DNA of 64,000 bases, from assembly GCA_032622095.1 (NCBI GenBank), contig CP136062.1, positions 132,387,282 through 132,451,281 on the forward strand, given 5' to 3'. Below are positions 22,340 to 34,237 of this stretch, piece after piece. Position 1 is the first letter of the stretch. Every line of letters begins with the position of its first letter. This DNA is from Siphonodentalium dalli (Eukaryota; Mollusca; Scaphopoda; Gadilida; Siphonodentaliidae). The position numbers were made by a program, and so were the translations under genes. The notes under the pieces are model-generated. The model made no database searches. It worked only from the letters and a program-made list of their open reading frames with translations, and was not told the DNA's origin.

Positions 22340-23640
22340 TATATATTACTGATTACTCGTGTCAAATTTAGTGCTTGTATCACCAAGTGAACGATTTTAC
22401 ACTTAGCCGCTCTTAATTCTATATACAGCCTATCACTGCGATTGAGACGCAACGTTTACTGACGAAGATGCCCGGGGATGGGTAGAGTGCGCATCCATAA
22501 TCTTAATGCAGTCTTTAAGTCGATACTTAATTCACCCGCGGTTCCTAAGTCATTTTGTTCTTGTAAAATTGCAGTCGCTTAGCTTAGAAGTTTTAATGAA
22601 GCTTCAATTTACTCGATCTCTAAACCCAGTGATTTATATCACAGACCATAAAACGGCAAAGTATTTGTCTAAAATTGATGAGAAACTTGCATAATCACAT
22701 TCATTGCTTGCAGGGAGAAGAATAAAAACCCACACCAAAAGAGTTGTTAAAGAACTTCATTATCTCAGCTCGCCTAATAAAGAACTTCACTCGCGAAAAT
22801 ATAAAAAAATATATAATTCTAGTTTCTGCAGTGATAGATGACTTCTCAAGAAATAAAATTACAAAGATAAAATTGCTAATATTCTATCTCGAAAACCTTC
22901 ATCAACGCTTCCGACAGATTCGATCGTCGTTGGCGACTCTGAGACTGGCTAATCTTCCCCGGGGCAATTTGTTGAGAAGGGGTTCTATTTCTATTGCTGT
23001 TTCTTTTTAACATAAGGTTATGTGTGAGGCAAGAATATCGAACTCGATCAATCAGCATATTATCTCAAACTCTAGTGGAGACTCCACGCTCCTAATGAGA
23101 GATTTAGCAGAGGATAAGAAATTGCCGAGAACTTCATATTTAGCGACTTGTAATTTATCATCGTGTACGTGTGAATTAACTTCTAGCTTTTCCCGATAGT
23201 TGGCTGTAGTTGTACCTATCTAGAAAATTATCTGATTACCCAAGCCAATAAAACTGGGGAGATGTTAGAAAACCATTTTGTCTTGCTAGAGAAAATTAAT
23301 TAAACTAAAAGTTGATAGTAAATATCAATTATATAGGAACAGGGGATTGGTGCCGGTGAGACGGTAGTTTGTAACCCCTGACAAATATTGGCTCAGACAA
23401 GCAATTCATAAGCTAGCTAGCGCATTAAATGGCAGAAGACAACCTATGTACTAAAACGTATCATGTATCATTCTTTAGTTCGTTAGTCACTGTGGCCTGT
23501 GGGTGCATGCTGGGTTACGATGGTACAAATGAACGAGCGTTATAAATAAAAACAAATATTTAACTATTTAATTAATTTTATTGCTAATAATCATTCATGA
23601 TAGGCCCTACTTAAAGATGCATAATCCGAATTAACTATCC
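22340..23640. other. No confident gene; short open frames of unknown nature
   Basis: Frames at 22506-22694 and 22744-23010 are open but have no motif I recognise (one reads ITDHKTAKYLSK). They could be remnants of a transposon protein. I do not call a gene. Confidence 0.3.
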
Positions 23641-23644
23641 TAAT

Positions 23645-23780
23645 TACTATGTCTTTCGCTTCGGGGGTAAAAAAAATAATATTTGATTCGAGTCGAGGAA
23701 CCCACCCATCAAAGCTCCGAGTTATCAGATACCGATTTTTAAAATCTTTTATTTTTCACCACCACTCAAGTTTGGATCGT
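23645..23780 (+). repeat. Partial copy of the TTAA-MITE family
   Basis: TTTGATTCGAGTCGAGGAAC, ATCAAAGCTC and GAGTTATCAGATA match the inner arm at 21840-21930. A second partial copy lies at 36920-37030. Confidence 0.7.
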
Positions 23781-23799
23781 TTAATTGGAAATTCTGTTT

Positions 23800-23960
23800 T
23801 TTTGTGGGTCGTTCATATCAAAATACAGGTCAAGTTCGAATTTGAGTTTGATCCAATGATTTTTCCCAGAGTTATGGGCCTTTCGACTTTGATTTTTTTT
23901 TTTGTCTGTATGAGGGTACCTTCATGGTGTAATCAACTCCTCCTACAGCTTTGATCGTAG
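23800..23960 (+). repeat. Dispersed repeat, inverted copy at 59640-59830
   Basis: Contains CAAAATACAGGTCAAGTTCG and CCCAGAGTTATGGGCC. The inverse (CATAACTCTAGTG, AATTCGAACTTGATCTGTAT) occurs in the large intron at 59640-59720. I take it as a retroelement tail; family unknown. Confidence 0.6.
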
Positions 23961-24289
23961 ATATTTGAAACTTCAGACTATTGTTACCCACATATTGGAG
24001 ATGTGCAACATGTATATAGATGACGGAAAAAAAAAAAATTTACGCAATTATTAACCCTTTCGTCTTAGAACATTTCAACATTATTTTTAATTTCTTCAAC
24101 AAAGCGGCATCGACTTGCCTCGTTGTCGGAGGACACGGTGGTCCGCGACCTTTTATTGATATTAGATGTGGAGGTGGAGCCACGCTGAAATTTCACTTTA
24201 ACCCGTCTTTTAATGGGTTTTCCAAATTTAAAGAGAGTTTCGTGATTATATAATTTATTAAATGTCGCAATTAATCTTACCATGACATA

Positions 24290-27200
24290 TGCGATTTAAA
24301 ATTAGGTATATGCATTAAGTATGGTTCTGCGAGATATAATGCCACATTTTAGGTTAAAATTGGAACTCCCGTCCAAGATGGCCGTCAAATGGCAGCCGGA
24401 AGTGGAAAATTGGACGTGTTTTCACTAATATCTTCAAGATCAGTTTGTGTTGTATCGAAATGGTCCAGAATTGTTACTTTACTTTTGTATTATGCATGTT
24501 AACTGACCATTGGAACAATGAAATATGCATGAGGTCCCAGCAACCCCACCCGATCCCTCAACAATTCGATTTGACAGAACTCGGTATGAAATTTCACCAA
24601 AAATCACCGTTAGGATTATAGTAATATTTTAACAAGAACTTGACATAACTGTGCAATCTAAGTGAGGCATACCATTACTTACGAATATTTCAACTAAAAT
24701 TTGTCACTTTGACTGAAAATGGCTGCCAAAATGGCGACCAAAACCTGGGAAATGGTAAATATTGGACCAGCATGTCATGCACTCGCTTACAAGTTGTGGT
24801 CGATGAATAAAATTGACTATTCTGTCTTATATACATTAAATACTAACATGTCTTATGCACATTGGTTAAGTCTATTGTAACCACTGACACTACCATAAAT
24901 ATTTGAATTTTCTATCACAAACTTGACATAAAAATCGTCATTAACTTAGCTTTAATTAACTTTTCAGGTTTGGACCATTTATACAAGTAAATGGAACTAC
25001 CTTTGGAATCAAAGATGTTTATTGTTTTGATCTGTCTTAAATGTGTCAAACTAATGTGTTTTTAGACAAAATTACTCAAGATGGCTTCCAAAATGGCAAC
25101 CAAATTTGGTAATAAAAAAAAGTTGATTTTTTTAACATATATCCGAACATTATTTTCTGTTCCCAAGAGGTAGTAAATTGTGACTCTCTTGTTTATTAAC
25201 CATGTCACTTAATCCCTTGACTACTACATGTTTCATTATCGGTGTCCCAGTACGTTTTGAAGTATGGCAAATAAATTTTAAATGGTGTAGTATGGAATTT
25301 TGAGAAAAATGTATTTTGGGATTGTGGCAATATTTTTTAACGGAAATGGGCAGAACGTCTAAGCGGAACTGAGTGGAACCATATTATGTGGCTACTATCG
25401 ACCATTAGCATCAAAATCAACCTAATATATGGTGTATGTCAAAATGGCAGCCAAGTAGTGAATGTGTGGTAATGATGAGGTGAATAGTTATACAGGGAGT
25501 TATTATATGGTCATAAATGATACGAAGGAGTGGCTATATTGTGGTGGATGGTGTGTCCATGGTGATATATATATATATAGGTATACACGGGGTGTGTGGT
25601 CACGTGAATAGATATGTAGCGATTGTTTGTATGGTTATTGAAGTGGTGCATGTGTATAATAGCTACATGGTCATCTGTGTGTTTTTATGTATATAAAGAG
25701 TGACTGTATGGTCATGTGTGGGATATCAATTATGAGCGTACATTTGGGTGACTATTGTCATGGATGGGAGTATATGCATACACATGTTGGCTGTATGATC
25801 ATGTGTTGGAGTATGAATAAATACGGAGTGGTTGTATGTTCATTTGTAATGTATATAGGTGTTCATGGAATGACTGAACGGTCATGATTGTTGAAGTGTG
25901 TGGAGCTGAAGTTGAAGTTATACCTAAAGTATTGCTGGTTGGTCATTGGCGGCGTCTTGTCATGGTTGTATATGTGATGTATGTGCATCTTTGCCATGGC
26001 TGTATTGCCATTGGTGGATGTATAGATATACAGAGTAGCTGTATGATTATGGACGGTGTGTTTGAGTATACATCGAGTGGCCGAATTGTCATGGGGTGTA
26101 TATGCAAATAAAAGTGTACAAATGGTCGTGTGGGGTATTGGTATACCCATTGGTGGGGTGTATATGTATACCTGGATTAAATATATGGTCATGCGTGGGT
26201 GTATATGTATATATAGTGGGTATATGGTCATGTGTGTGACGAAAAGGTATGCAGTGAGTGACTGTATGGCGAATTTTGAGGTACTGTGCGTTGTATTGCT
26301 ATATCTAGAAGGGCTGTATGGTCAATTATGAGGTGTCGATGTATAACTGGAGTTACTCTACAATAGACACTGGTGGGGTGTGCATGTACATTTTTATATT
26401 TAGTGGCTATATGGCCATGGATGTGGACAATATGTATACAGGGAGTGATCGTGTGGTCAATGGTGAGTTGAATTGGTAAAATATGAGTAACTGTTTGACC
26501 ACGACTGTTGTGTATGGGCATGCAGCGAGTGGCTGAATTGTCTTGAGTGAGGGGTGTATTCAAGCCCGGAGTGTGTGAATGGCCATGTGAGCGGGACATT
26601 GGTATATATAAACGGATTGTATGGCCATTGGTGAGGTGTATACCTATACCCGACGTGACTCTATGGTTATGGTTGCTGTCCATATGTATATCTTGAGTGG
26701 ATATGTGGCAATGGTTTGGCAAATATATATACAGGGAGTTATTGTATGGCCAATGGTGAGGTGGGTGAGGTACACGAGAAGTAACTGTATGGTCACAAAT
26801 GTGGTGAATATGTATACAGGAAGTGGCTATATGGTCATGGGTGAAGTGTAGGAGTATAACGGGTGTACCTGCATGGTGACTCAAGGCTGTATAATCATAT
26901 GTGTGGTTTACGGGTATCGTAATGGGTGAGGTGTATGTGTATAAAGCGAGTGGCTGCATTTTCATTTGTGTGGTGTTTATGTTTTTATAACATGATTGTA
27001 TGGTCATAGGTGAGTTGTACAGTTTGATCTTTGGATGGCTATCACCTTCCACAACCATTCAAGTATATGTTAATCGATTGGGAGGTAATGTCAGAGTGTT
27101 CTCCATCTTGGTGTCCTTTTATATGCACAATGGAGGGAACAGTTTTCCTGCCGTTATATATAGTCAATCAATATTGATGCCAATGGCCCAGAATTTGATG

Positions 27201-28262
27201 TTATTTAGTAGTTTTCCAAAATCTCCTTGTTCGAATTCATAAAAGGCCATCTGGTCCACCTGCCAGTGTGCATCTCTGCACACAATTATGCCCCTCTCAG
27301 TTCAGTTTCAGAGTTCTGTTCATTTCCGTTAAAAATCACGGCCAGAGTACCACAAGACGTTTTCGGCAAAATTACATACTGCATGATTTAAAATGAAATT
27401 GTCGTGCCACATAATGTACTGGGACTACCAAAATAGAACATTTAGTTTTCAGTTGATTAAGTAACATGATTAGTCACCAAGTGAGTCACAATGTGCTACC
27501 TTCACAGAAGAGCAGAGCATAATGTTCGGGATATATTTAAAAATATAAACTTTTCTACCAAATTTTGTGGACATATTGCAAGCCAGCTTGAGTATTTTTC
27601 ATTATAAAAACACCTCAGTGTGACTCATTTAAGACGGGTCAAAACAATAAATACCATATATATGTTTTCATTTTACTTGAAGAAATGGTCCAAACATGAA
27701 AAGTTATATTTTTGCCGATTTTTAAAGAAAATTCCAATCATTTTGGTAATGTAATAGTAACACTTGTCCAACATGCATCATAACTGTTAGTATTCAATGC
27801 ACATACGACAGAACAGCCAATTGAATTCATCATCCTCAACTGTTAAGCGATTGCATGGCACGCTTGGACAACATTTACCATTTTCCAAATTTTGGCCGCC
27901 ATTTTGACAGCCATTTTATCAAAAGTGATAATTTTGGGTCCATTGATGTGAAATATTCATGACTAATAGTATGGCTCAATTTCTTTGCACAGTTCTGCTC
28001 ATTTTTTGTTTAAATATGGCTAGAATCCAAATGGTGATTTTTTTGTGAAATTTCAAACCGCGTCTGTAAACTCGAATTATGGAGGGATCGGAAGGGCCTG
28101 GGATACCAAGAATGGCAATTTTTGCTCCAGTGGTCAGTTAGCATGAATAATACAAAATAAAGTCACATTTCCGAACCATTTCCATACAGAAGAAACTGAT
28201 CTAGAAGATATTAGTGAAAACACTTCAAATTTTCCACTTCCGGTTGCCATATGATATTGGAT
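24290..28262. mobile_element. ~4 kb fold-back element with minisatellite core
   Basis: The left arm (about 24290-25480) and right arm (about 27250-28262) are inverted copies: blocks such as ATTAGTGAAAACAC, AATGGCNGCCAAAATGGC, CATTTACCATTT and AGCGATTGCATGGCA reappear inverted and in mirrored order. Between them lies about 1.6 kb of tandem repeat. Identity between arms is moderate, so the copy is old. Exact ends and target duplication are not clear. No transposase frame was found. A shorter relative sits at 30831-32974. Confidence 0.8.
25440..27050. repeat. Minisatellite core, ~57-60 bp units
   Basis: Degenerate units contain GTATACAGGGAGTGGCTGTA then TGGTCATG and GTGAGGTGTATATG, repeated about 25-28 times. 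Units are close to multiples of three, which leaves long open frames; the longest, on the minus strand at 26228-27058 (276 codons), reads as repeated IH-T-DH-T-A-T-type segments. I regard this as a by-product of the repeat unless expression is shown. Confidence 0.85.
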
Positions 28263-28599
28263 CAATCCAGCCCCGTTCCACGCATTCAGTGCTGCATGTC
28301 AAAGTTCTCGAATAGCATTCCATATTTGGAGCTTTTGAATTCATGCAATCCATATATGGAAGCCATGAATATTCAAAACTCGGATTAACTCCATATAATT
28401 ACTCCACCGTAGTGTGGTGTTTCTAGCTTTTGGTTTTTTGATATCGCATGGTCGATCGATAATTCACTGGGTGATTGTACATTCGGCAAACCTCGTCAGA
28501 TTCCATCACCGTTTCATCGTACCGATAATTACGAGAGTACAACTAAGATTGGCACATGTGTTTACGTCACCGGTGTAATTGTGGGGACATGCTTCTATT

Positions 28600-29360
28600 A
28601 TGAAGGTTTGCTATCCCGAAGGTCCGCTATTCCGAAGGTTCTCTATTCCGAAGGTTTTTGTTATTTTTAGGTTAATTCTATATTTTAAAGTATTGAGACT
28701 AATTTGAGAGGGTTCATTTTCACAAAGATTCTTTATATGGAGTGTGCGCTCACATCCGAACTGATCATGCGCGCACACCGATACAGATACAGGAGGAAAT
28801 AACTTAACTTAGAACATTAAATGTGATTTTGTTTTGTTTTCGCTGGTTTTCTTGAGATTTTATGTCATTACGTGGGCCCATACCTTTGAATTCTTGGCAT
28901 ATACTATGAATGTTGTGGTATATATGGACCCTCCCGCATTGGGACATGACATAGGTTCAGTTGACTTAAGTGGTGTTCTGTGTGTGATCCAATTTGGAGT
29001 TCAATATTTTAAGGGCCAAGTTTAGAATTTTATGGGTCCATACCTTTGAACTCTGGGCATATAATATGAATATTGGGGGGCATGTCTCTATTCCGAAGGT
29101 TCACTATCCCGAAGGTCCACTATTCCGAAATTTCTCTGAATGTTCGCTATTCCGAAGGTTCACCAATCCGAAGGTTCGTTATTCCGAAGGTTCTGTGTTA
29201 AAGATTTTTTTTATTTTAAGGTTAATTCTATATTCTAAAGTAACGAGAGGGTTAATTATCACGAAGATTCTTTTTATGATGGAAATAACGTAAAACATTA
29301 AATGTGATTTTGTTTTGTTTTCGAGGGTTTTCTTGAGTTTAATGTCATTACGTATGACCT
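28600..29360 (+). repeat. CCGAAGGTT minisatellite and associated direct duplication
   Basis: A 15-16-bp unit TATTCCGAAGGTTCGC recurs about 4 times at 28605-28660 and about 7 times at 29088-29195. Each cluster is followed by a related ~200-bp block (AGGTTAATTCTATATT, GATTCTTT, TGTGATTTTGTTTTGTTTTC), so the whole segment is a large direct repeat about 480-540 bp apart. Confidence 0.85.
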
Positions 29361-29815
29361 TATTTCTCATTACATATTCACGCCAAGGAGCCCACACAAT
29401 TGCTATGTTACGATGCGATTTAATGTGATTATGTGTGACCTAATATCTCAATAATCTGAGGCAAGAGTACGCCTGCTAAAGGCGAATCATAACAGTTGGG
29501 GGTATAACGCTCAATAAATACTGGAGGCTATAACAAACTGCGCAGTAGAATATCGCTGAATGGACGAGTATGAGATGAGCCTAAATGCAATTGTGACTTT
29601 GTTTAAAGGCCCACTTAATTTTCGAGTCATTAATTTTTTATAGTATATACGGTTTTAATAACAATTTATGCCATAAAATTTGAATAAACTACTATAATTC
29701 ATCACCATTTGAAAGGCAGAATACTTCTATCTCCTAGTTTGAAACACCTTCAAAATACCGCGTCGTATATCTAGCAATTAGCAACCAACATGTCCTCCTC
29801 GGCTTTCCATAGAAT
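29361..29815. other. No gene recognised
   Basis: Unremarkable AT-rich sequence. Confidence 0.4.
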
Positions 29816-29819
29816 TCAA

Positions 29820-30330
29820 CGTAATTTGATACTTATGGGTATTTGTGTCCGGGAAGTGTTTTGAACGGGTCAAATCGTGACCCCGACCTGACCTTGACCA
29901 TTAAAACTGTCAATGCAAGGTCAATTTGGGTAAAACGGACAAATTTCGGCGAAATTTGATACCTAGGGATACATTGGTCCGAGGAGAGTTTTGAACGGGT
30001 CAAATCGTGACCTCGGCCTGACATTGACCTTCAATATGGCCAATCAAAGGTCAACTCGGATAAAACGGATAGATTTCGACGAAATTTGATACCTATGGGT
30101 ACTTTTGTCGGGGGGGGGGGGTGTTTTGGACGGGTCAAATCATGACTCTGACCTTACCTTGACCTTCAAAATTGTTAATTAAAGGTCAAGTTGGGTAAAA
30201 CGGACGGATTTCGACGAAATTTGATACCTATGGGTAGTTTTCTACGGGTGGGGGTGTTTTGGACTGGACAAATCATGACCCTGACCTGACCTTGACTTTC
30301 GAAATAGTCAATTGAAGGTCAAATCGCACC
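29820..30330 (+). repeat. Four-copy tandem repeat, ~129-bp unit, rich in TGACCT
   Basis: Units begin near 29820, 29949, 30078 and 30216 with GAAATTTGATACCTATGGGT and include ACGGGTCAAATCGTGAC, CTGACCTTGACCTT and AAAGGTCAA. A G-run of about 12 lies at 30108-30120. TGACCT/AGGTCA is the nuclear receptor half-site; any binding is inference. Confidence 0.9.
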
Positions 30331-30509
30331 TTTCACCGGAAAGCAGATGGGAAACAGCCCGGGTGAAGTCGGGCCTATCAGCTTGTGTAATAAAGAAGAC
30401 AGTTTGATGAAAGTAATGTATGCCACGAGAAACGGGAAAACTTGAAATATGGAAGTACGCAAATTTCCCGCATAAAATTTGAAAGCTAGTTTATAGAATA
30501 ATTGTATTA

Positions 30510-30660
30510 TTATTTATATTTATGGCTAATAATACGATCTTGGTGGCGTTACCATTTCTGACTATGGTTTTCTTGTTATGGAATGCTACTGCGGAACTTT
30601 TACCTGTATAGCACTGAATGCGCGGAACAGGGCTGGATGGATCCAATATGGCAACGATCG
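30510..30660 (+). repeat. Junction of two dispersed repeats
   Basis: 30510-30590 matches the ACCATTTCTGACTATGG family. 30610-30655 (GCACTGAATGCG, GGGCTGGATGGATCC) is the inverse of 28250-28300, next to the right arm of the fold-back element. Confidence 0.7.
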
Positions 30661-30830
30661 ACTCATGCAGTGGTCTCGTTCATTGCTTCGTATGAGCGGG
30701 GTGGGGAAGGTGAGTCCCATAGTAAATGACGTTTGCATACCTATCCCTGTCTAAGTCCCTGTCTGTCAATCAGGGGCCTCGGTGGCGCAGTCGGTTAGAG
30801 GTACAACTAGTTATCTGGTGCCGATTGGAC

Positions 30831-32974
30831 CGGGAGCTAATAGGATTACCCCAGCATGGACCCCCACAGGACTTAACTTCACCCCACTCATTTTGTTCCT
30901 TATTATGTTCTTCAACTTTTAAGCAATGTTAACACGAGAACAAATCGGCCGGGCCGTGTAGACTCCAGACAAGATGGCGTCCATCATGGCCGCCGGTTTT
31001 CAGACTAGAGGCCTTAAGTCACTTTGATGCAAATTATAGCGGGAAAATCTAGTAAAATGTATACAAATGTATATATTTTCTTGAAGATAAGACATAATGC
31101 CACGTTTAGAGGCAAAATTGAAACTCTCTATCCAAGGTGGCCGTCGGAAGTTTAAAATATGACGTTTTTTTCACTAATATCTTCTAGCTTTGTTTTTGCT
31201 GCTTGGAACTAGTCATTTTAAACAAGAAATGAACAAAACATTCTAATGTAAGTGAGGCATATCATTACCTATGAATATCCCAACTCATTGGAACCAAAAT
31301 TGTTACTTTGGCTCAAAATGGCCGCCAAAATATGGAAAATGGTATATATTTCCCCAGCGTGTCCTGCAATCGCTTACAAGTTGTAGTTGATATGTAAAAT
31401 AGGCTATTCTGCCTTCTATACATTGAATACTAACATGTCTGATGCACCATGGATAGTTGTTACTATTGTCATCACTGACATAACCAGAAATATTGGATTT
31501 TCTCTCAGAAGCTTGGCATAAATATCGGCAAAAATTAACTTTTCAGGTTTGCACCATAATCATAAAATAACTCCATATTTATACACACATCCCATCCATG
31601 TATACATATACACACACGTGTCACAATACAGCCACACACGATACATGTGTACATCCCATCCATGACCTTACAGTCACCCCATATATACACAAACAACACA
31701 CATATGACCATGTAGCTACTATTGTTATATCCATACACCACACCACTGCCCATACAGCCATATCGGGTATACCCGTACTGGATACACACAGCCATACACA
31801 ATACAGTGACTCCATGTATACCGATTCACCTCACACATGACCATACAGCCACTCCTTTTATACCTATACATCTCACCATGGACACCCCACTCATAACCAT
31901 ATAGTCACTCCTTGTATGCATATTCACATCATGCATGACCATACAATAACTGCCTGTATACCTATTGACCTTGCCTATGACCACATAATAACTCCATGTC
32001 TGCAATATTGGCATCCACCCTGTATCCAGTTGCTCCATCTTATACTAAAGGGCCAGAATAGCCACAGATTATGGTTCATCTCAGTTCCGTCTCAAAGTTT
32101 TGCCTATTTCCTTTCAATAATATGGCCAGTCACAAAAGAGGTTCTCGGCAAAATTCCATACTGCAATTTTAAAATGAATTTGGCATGCACCATACGAAAC
32201 TGGACAACCAGAATAGAATATGTAGTTGTCAGTTAATTAGCTAACATGTATAATAACCAAGTGAGTCACAATTTGCTACCTTTTCTGAAAACGCAGAGAA
32301 TAATGTTCGGGATATATATGTAAAAAATAAACTTTTTACCGAATTTGGTTGGCATTATGGAATCTATCTGGAGCAATTTCGTATATAAACGCCACAGTAT
32401 GACACAGTTAAGATAGACTAAAATAATAAACCCCTTTCATACCAAAGTAGTTACATTTTACTTGAAAAAATGGTCCAAACATGAAAAGTAAATTTTTGCC
32501 GATTTTTATGTCAAGAGAAAAATCCAATATTTATGGTAATGTTAGTGGTGAAAATAGTAACAATTAACCATGGTGCATCAGACATGTTGGTATTCAATGT
32601 ATAGAAGGCAGAATAGCCAATTTTTATACATTAACCACAACTTGTAAACGATTGCAGGACACGCTGGGGCAATTAATATCTACCATTTTCCATATTTTGG
32701 CAACCAATTTGAGCCAAAGTAACAATTGGTTCATCATGGATGGGGGGTTTCAATTCCTAAAAGTAGCATTATGTCTTAGCTTCACGAAAAGATATACGTT
32801 TGTATACATTTTACCAGATTTTCCCGCTATAATTTGCATTAAACTGACTTAGGGCCTAGTCTGAAAAACGGCGACATTATGGACGCCATCTTGTCTGGAG
32901 TCTACATGGCAACTTTTTTTCGTGTTAACACTGCTTAAAAGGTGGAGGTGCAAGCGTACTCCTATTAGCTCCCG
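30831..32974. mobile_element. 2.14 kb fold-back element with minisatellite core
   Basis: CGGGAGCTAATAGGA at 30831-30845 is perfectly inverted at 32960-32974, and GAC flanks both ends (30828-30830, 32975-32977). The arms continue inward for about 700 bp (CAGACAAGATGGCGTCCAT, GCAAATTATAGCGGGAAAAT). The inner arms and core are homologous to the 24.3-28.3 kb element. A 3-bp duplication is short, so the superfamily is left open. Confidence 0.85.
31555..32040. repeat. Minisatellite core of the shorter fold-back element
   Basis: About eight degenerate units with CATGACCATACAGCCACTCC and GTATACCTATTCACCTCAC, the inverse of the units at 25440-27050. It again leaves open frames on the strand that encodes His-rich repeats (plus strand here). 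Confidence 0.8.
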
Positions 32975-33117
32975 GACTACATGCTCAGCGAGTTTATCAG
33001 CCATTGAAATCACTGTTCGACCAGCCGTAAGTGTGCGGATTTCCACCACCACTAAAACTGGCAATGTCGTGATATGGCCTTAGTTGCTGAAAGCGACATT
33101 AATCCCCAATCAATCAA

Positions 33118-33850
33118 TCTGTCTGACGTACACCACATTTTAAATTATATTACACAAGACGAGAAATGTTACAATTTAATACCGCGGTATATACTTATAA
33201 TTTCTTATTTATTTGATTACCACTTCCCACTTTGCCGCAGCACAGACCTTGTCGTAGACCACGTCTTCTCGGTTCACAACAGCTTGGGATATCCGTTGGG
33301 TTATGCTGTTTTGGACCGAGTCCCATTCCGTTACTCTTCTATAACCGAGCTTTAACTTAGCCTTTAAGCACAGGGCGGGAGTTATCTTTCGTGTAGATGT
33401 CTTCGGTTAAGATCAAATGGGAGATTTGCGTATATATATATAAATTGGACATAGAGGACAGCCTGTCCCAATCATGATACTGGAGGTCAGTTAAATGTCA
33501 AAGCAACGAGATATATAAGTAAACAAAGCCTTGTTTTCCATGCAGAAAATTTCGATTTGTCACGGTATCAGAAAATGCATGTAAACAATACATTAAACGT
33601 TCGTATTACCACCATACCTTTTTCTATCACGGTAAATGATATACCATTTTGAAGACTGGTTAATCGCCGACATGTCAGATGATTAATCACATTCAGGGAT
33701 TTACATGAATTTTTTGTCTCTTCGTGTACACTGTATACAGTACGTCTTTTGAATGAAAGTTCATTATAGAAGAGCAACGGGCGGGACTCGGACCAAAACA
33801 GCATCAACCCAACCAATCTTGGTCTAACCTTGTCGTTGAAATTGTGAAAT
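33118..33850. other. No gene recognised
   Basis: Open frames at 33074-33355 (plus) and 33568-33816 (minus) show no motifs; the former begins inside the SINE tail and is judged chance. Confidence 0.4.
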
Positions 33851-33854
33851 TAAT

Positions 33855-34065
33855 ACTGGATTCCATTGGGGAGTGGTTAGTACTCGGCTTGTAGCAATGT
33901 CAACGCAACGATATGAGTTCGCCGCCCATTGGTGGACTTTTGAGTTTTCCCACCAACTCTTGTGATAGTGCATGGCTAAGTCGCAATAAGTGATGTGTGT
34001 TTGTGGAGGTGTATGCTGTTCACATCTCAAGTCAAGTTGTGACCCTTGATCAAGGTCACACATAC
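33855..34065 (+). mobile_element. Possible second type of tRNA-derived SINE
   Basis: GGGGAGTGGTTAGTACTCGG resembles a tRNA A-box region and GAGTTCGCCGCCC, about 45 bp on, a degenerate B-box. The following ATTGGTGGACTTTTGAG could be the body. No target duplication was found. Confidence 0.35.
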
Positions 34066-34237
34066 TGTGCTCAATTCGTCATACTTGGATGAAAAATGGA
34101 GACCTGGCTTGTTGGATAAGCTGCTGTAGTGAAGCACATCCAAAATGGCAGCATTTCTCAACAATTGGGTTAATCAGGTGGTTGCTACAGTAGTTGAAGC
34201 TCTGGGTTTGCGCTATGTAAAAATCGTCCATTATTCT

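Larger units (their letters stand above)
30772..33117 (+). mobile_element. SINE copy split by a 2.1 kb insertion
   Basis: The head (30772-30830: GGGGCCTCGGTGGCGCAGTC, then GGTTAGAGGTAC) and the tail (32975-33117: GTTTATCAGCCATTGAAATC, CCCCAATCAATCAATC) belong to the same SINE family as 13771-14056. The element at 30831-32974 separates them. The middle differs from the other copy, so this may be a subfamily. Confidence 0.8.

Noticed and set aside
25863-26331. Overlapping ORFs on both strands in the minisatellite
   Set aside because: Mutually overlapping frames of the same repeat units; no coding evidence.
26228-27058. 276-codon open frame as a host gene
   Set aside because: It lies wholly in a degenerate tandem repeat, with unit length near a multiple of three; no domain, and other frames are also partly open.
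33074-33355. 94-codon plus-strand ORF as a gene
   Set aside because: It starts inside a SINE tail and has no motif or supporting signal.
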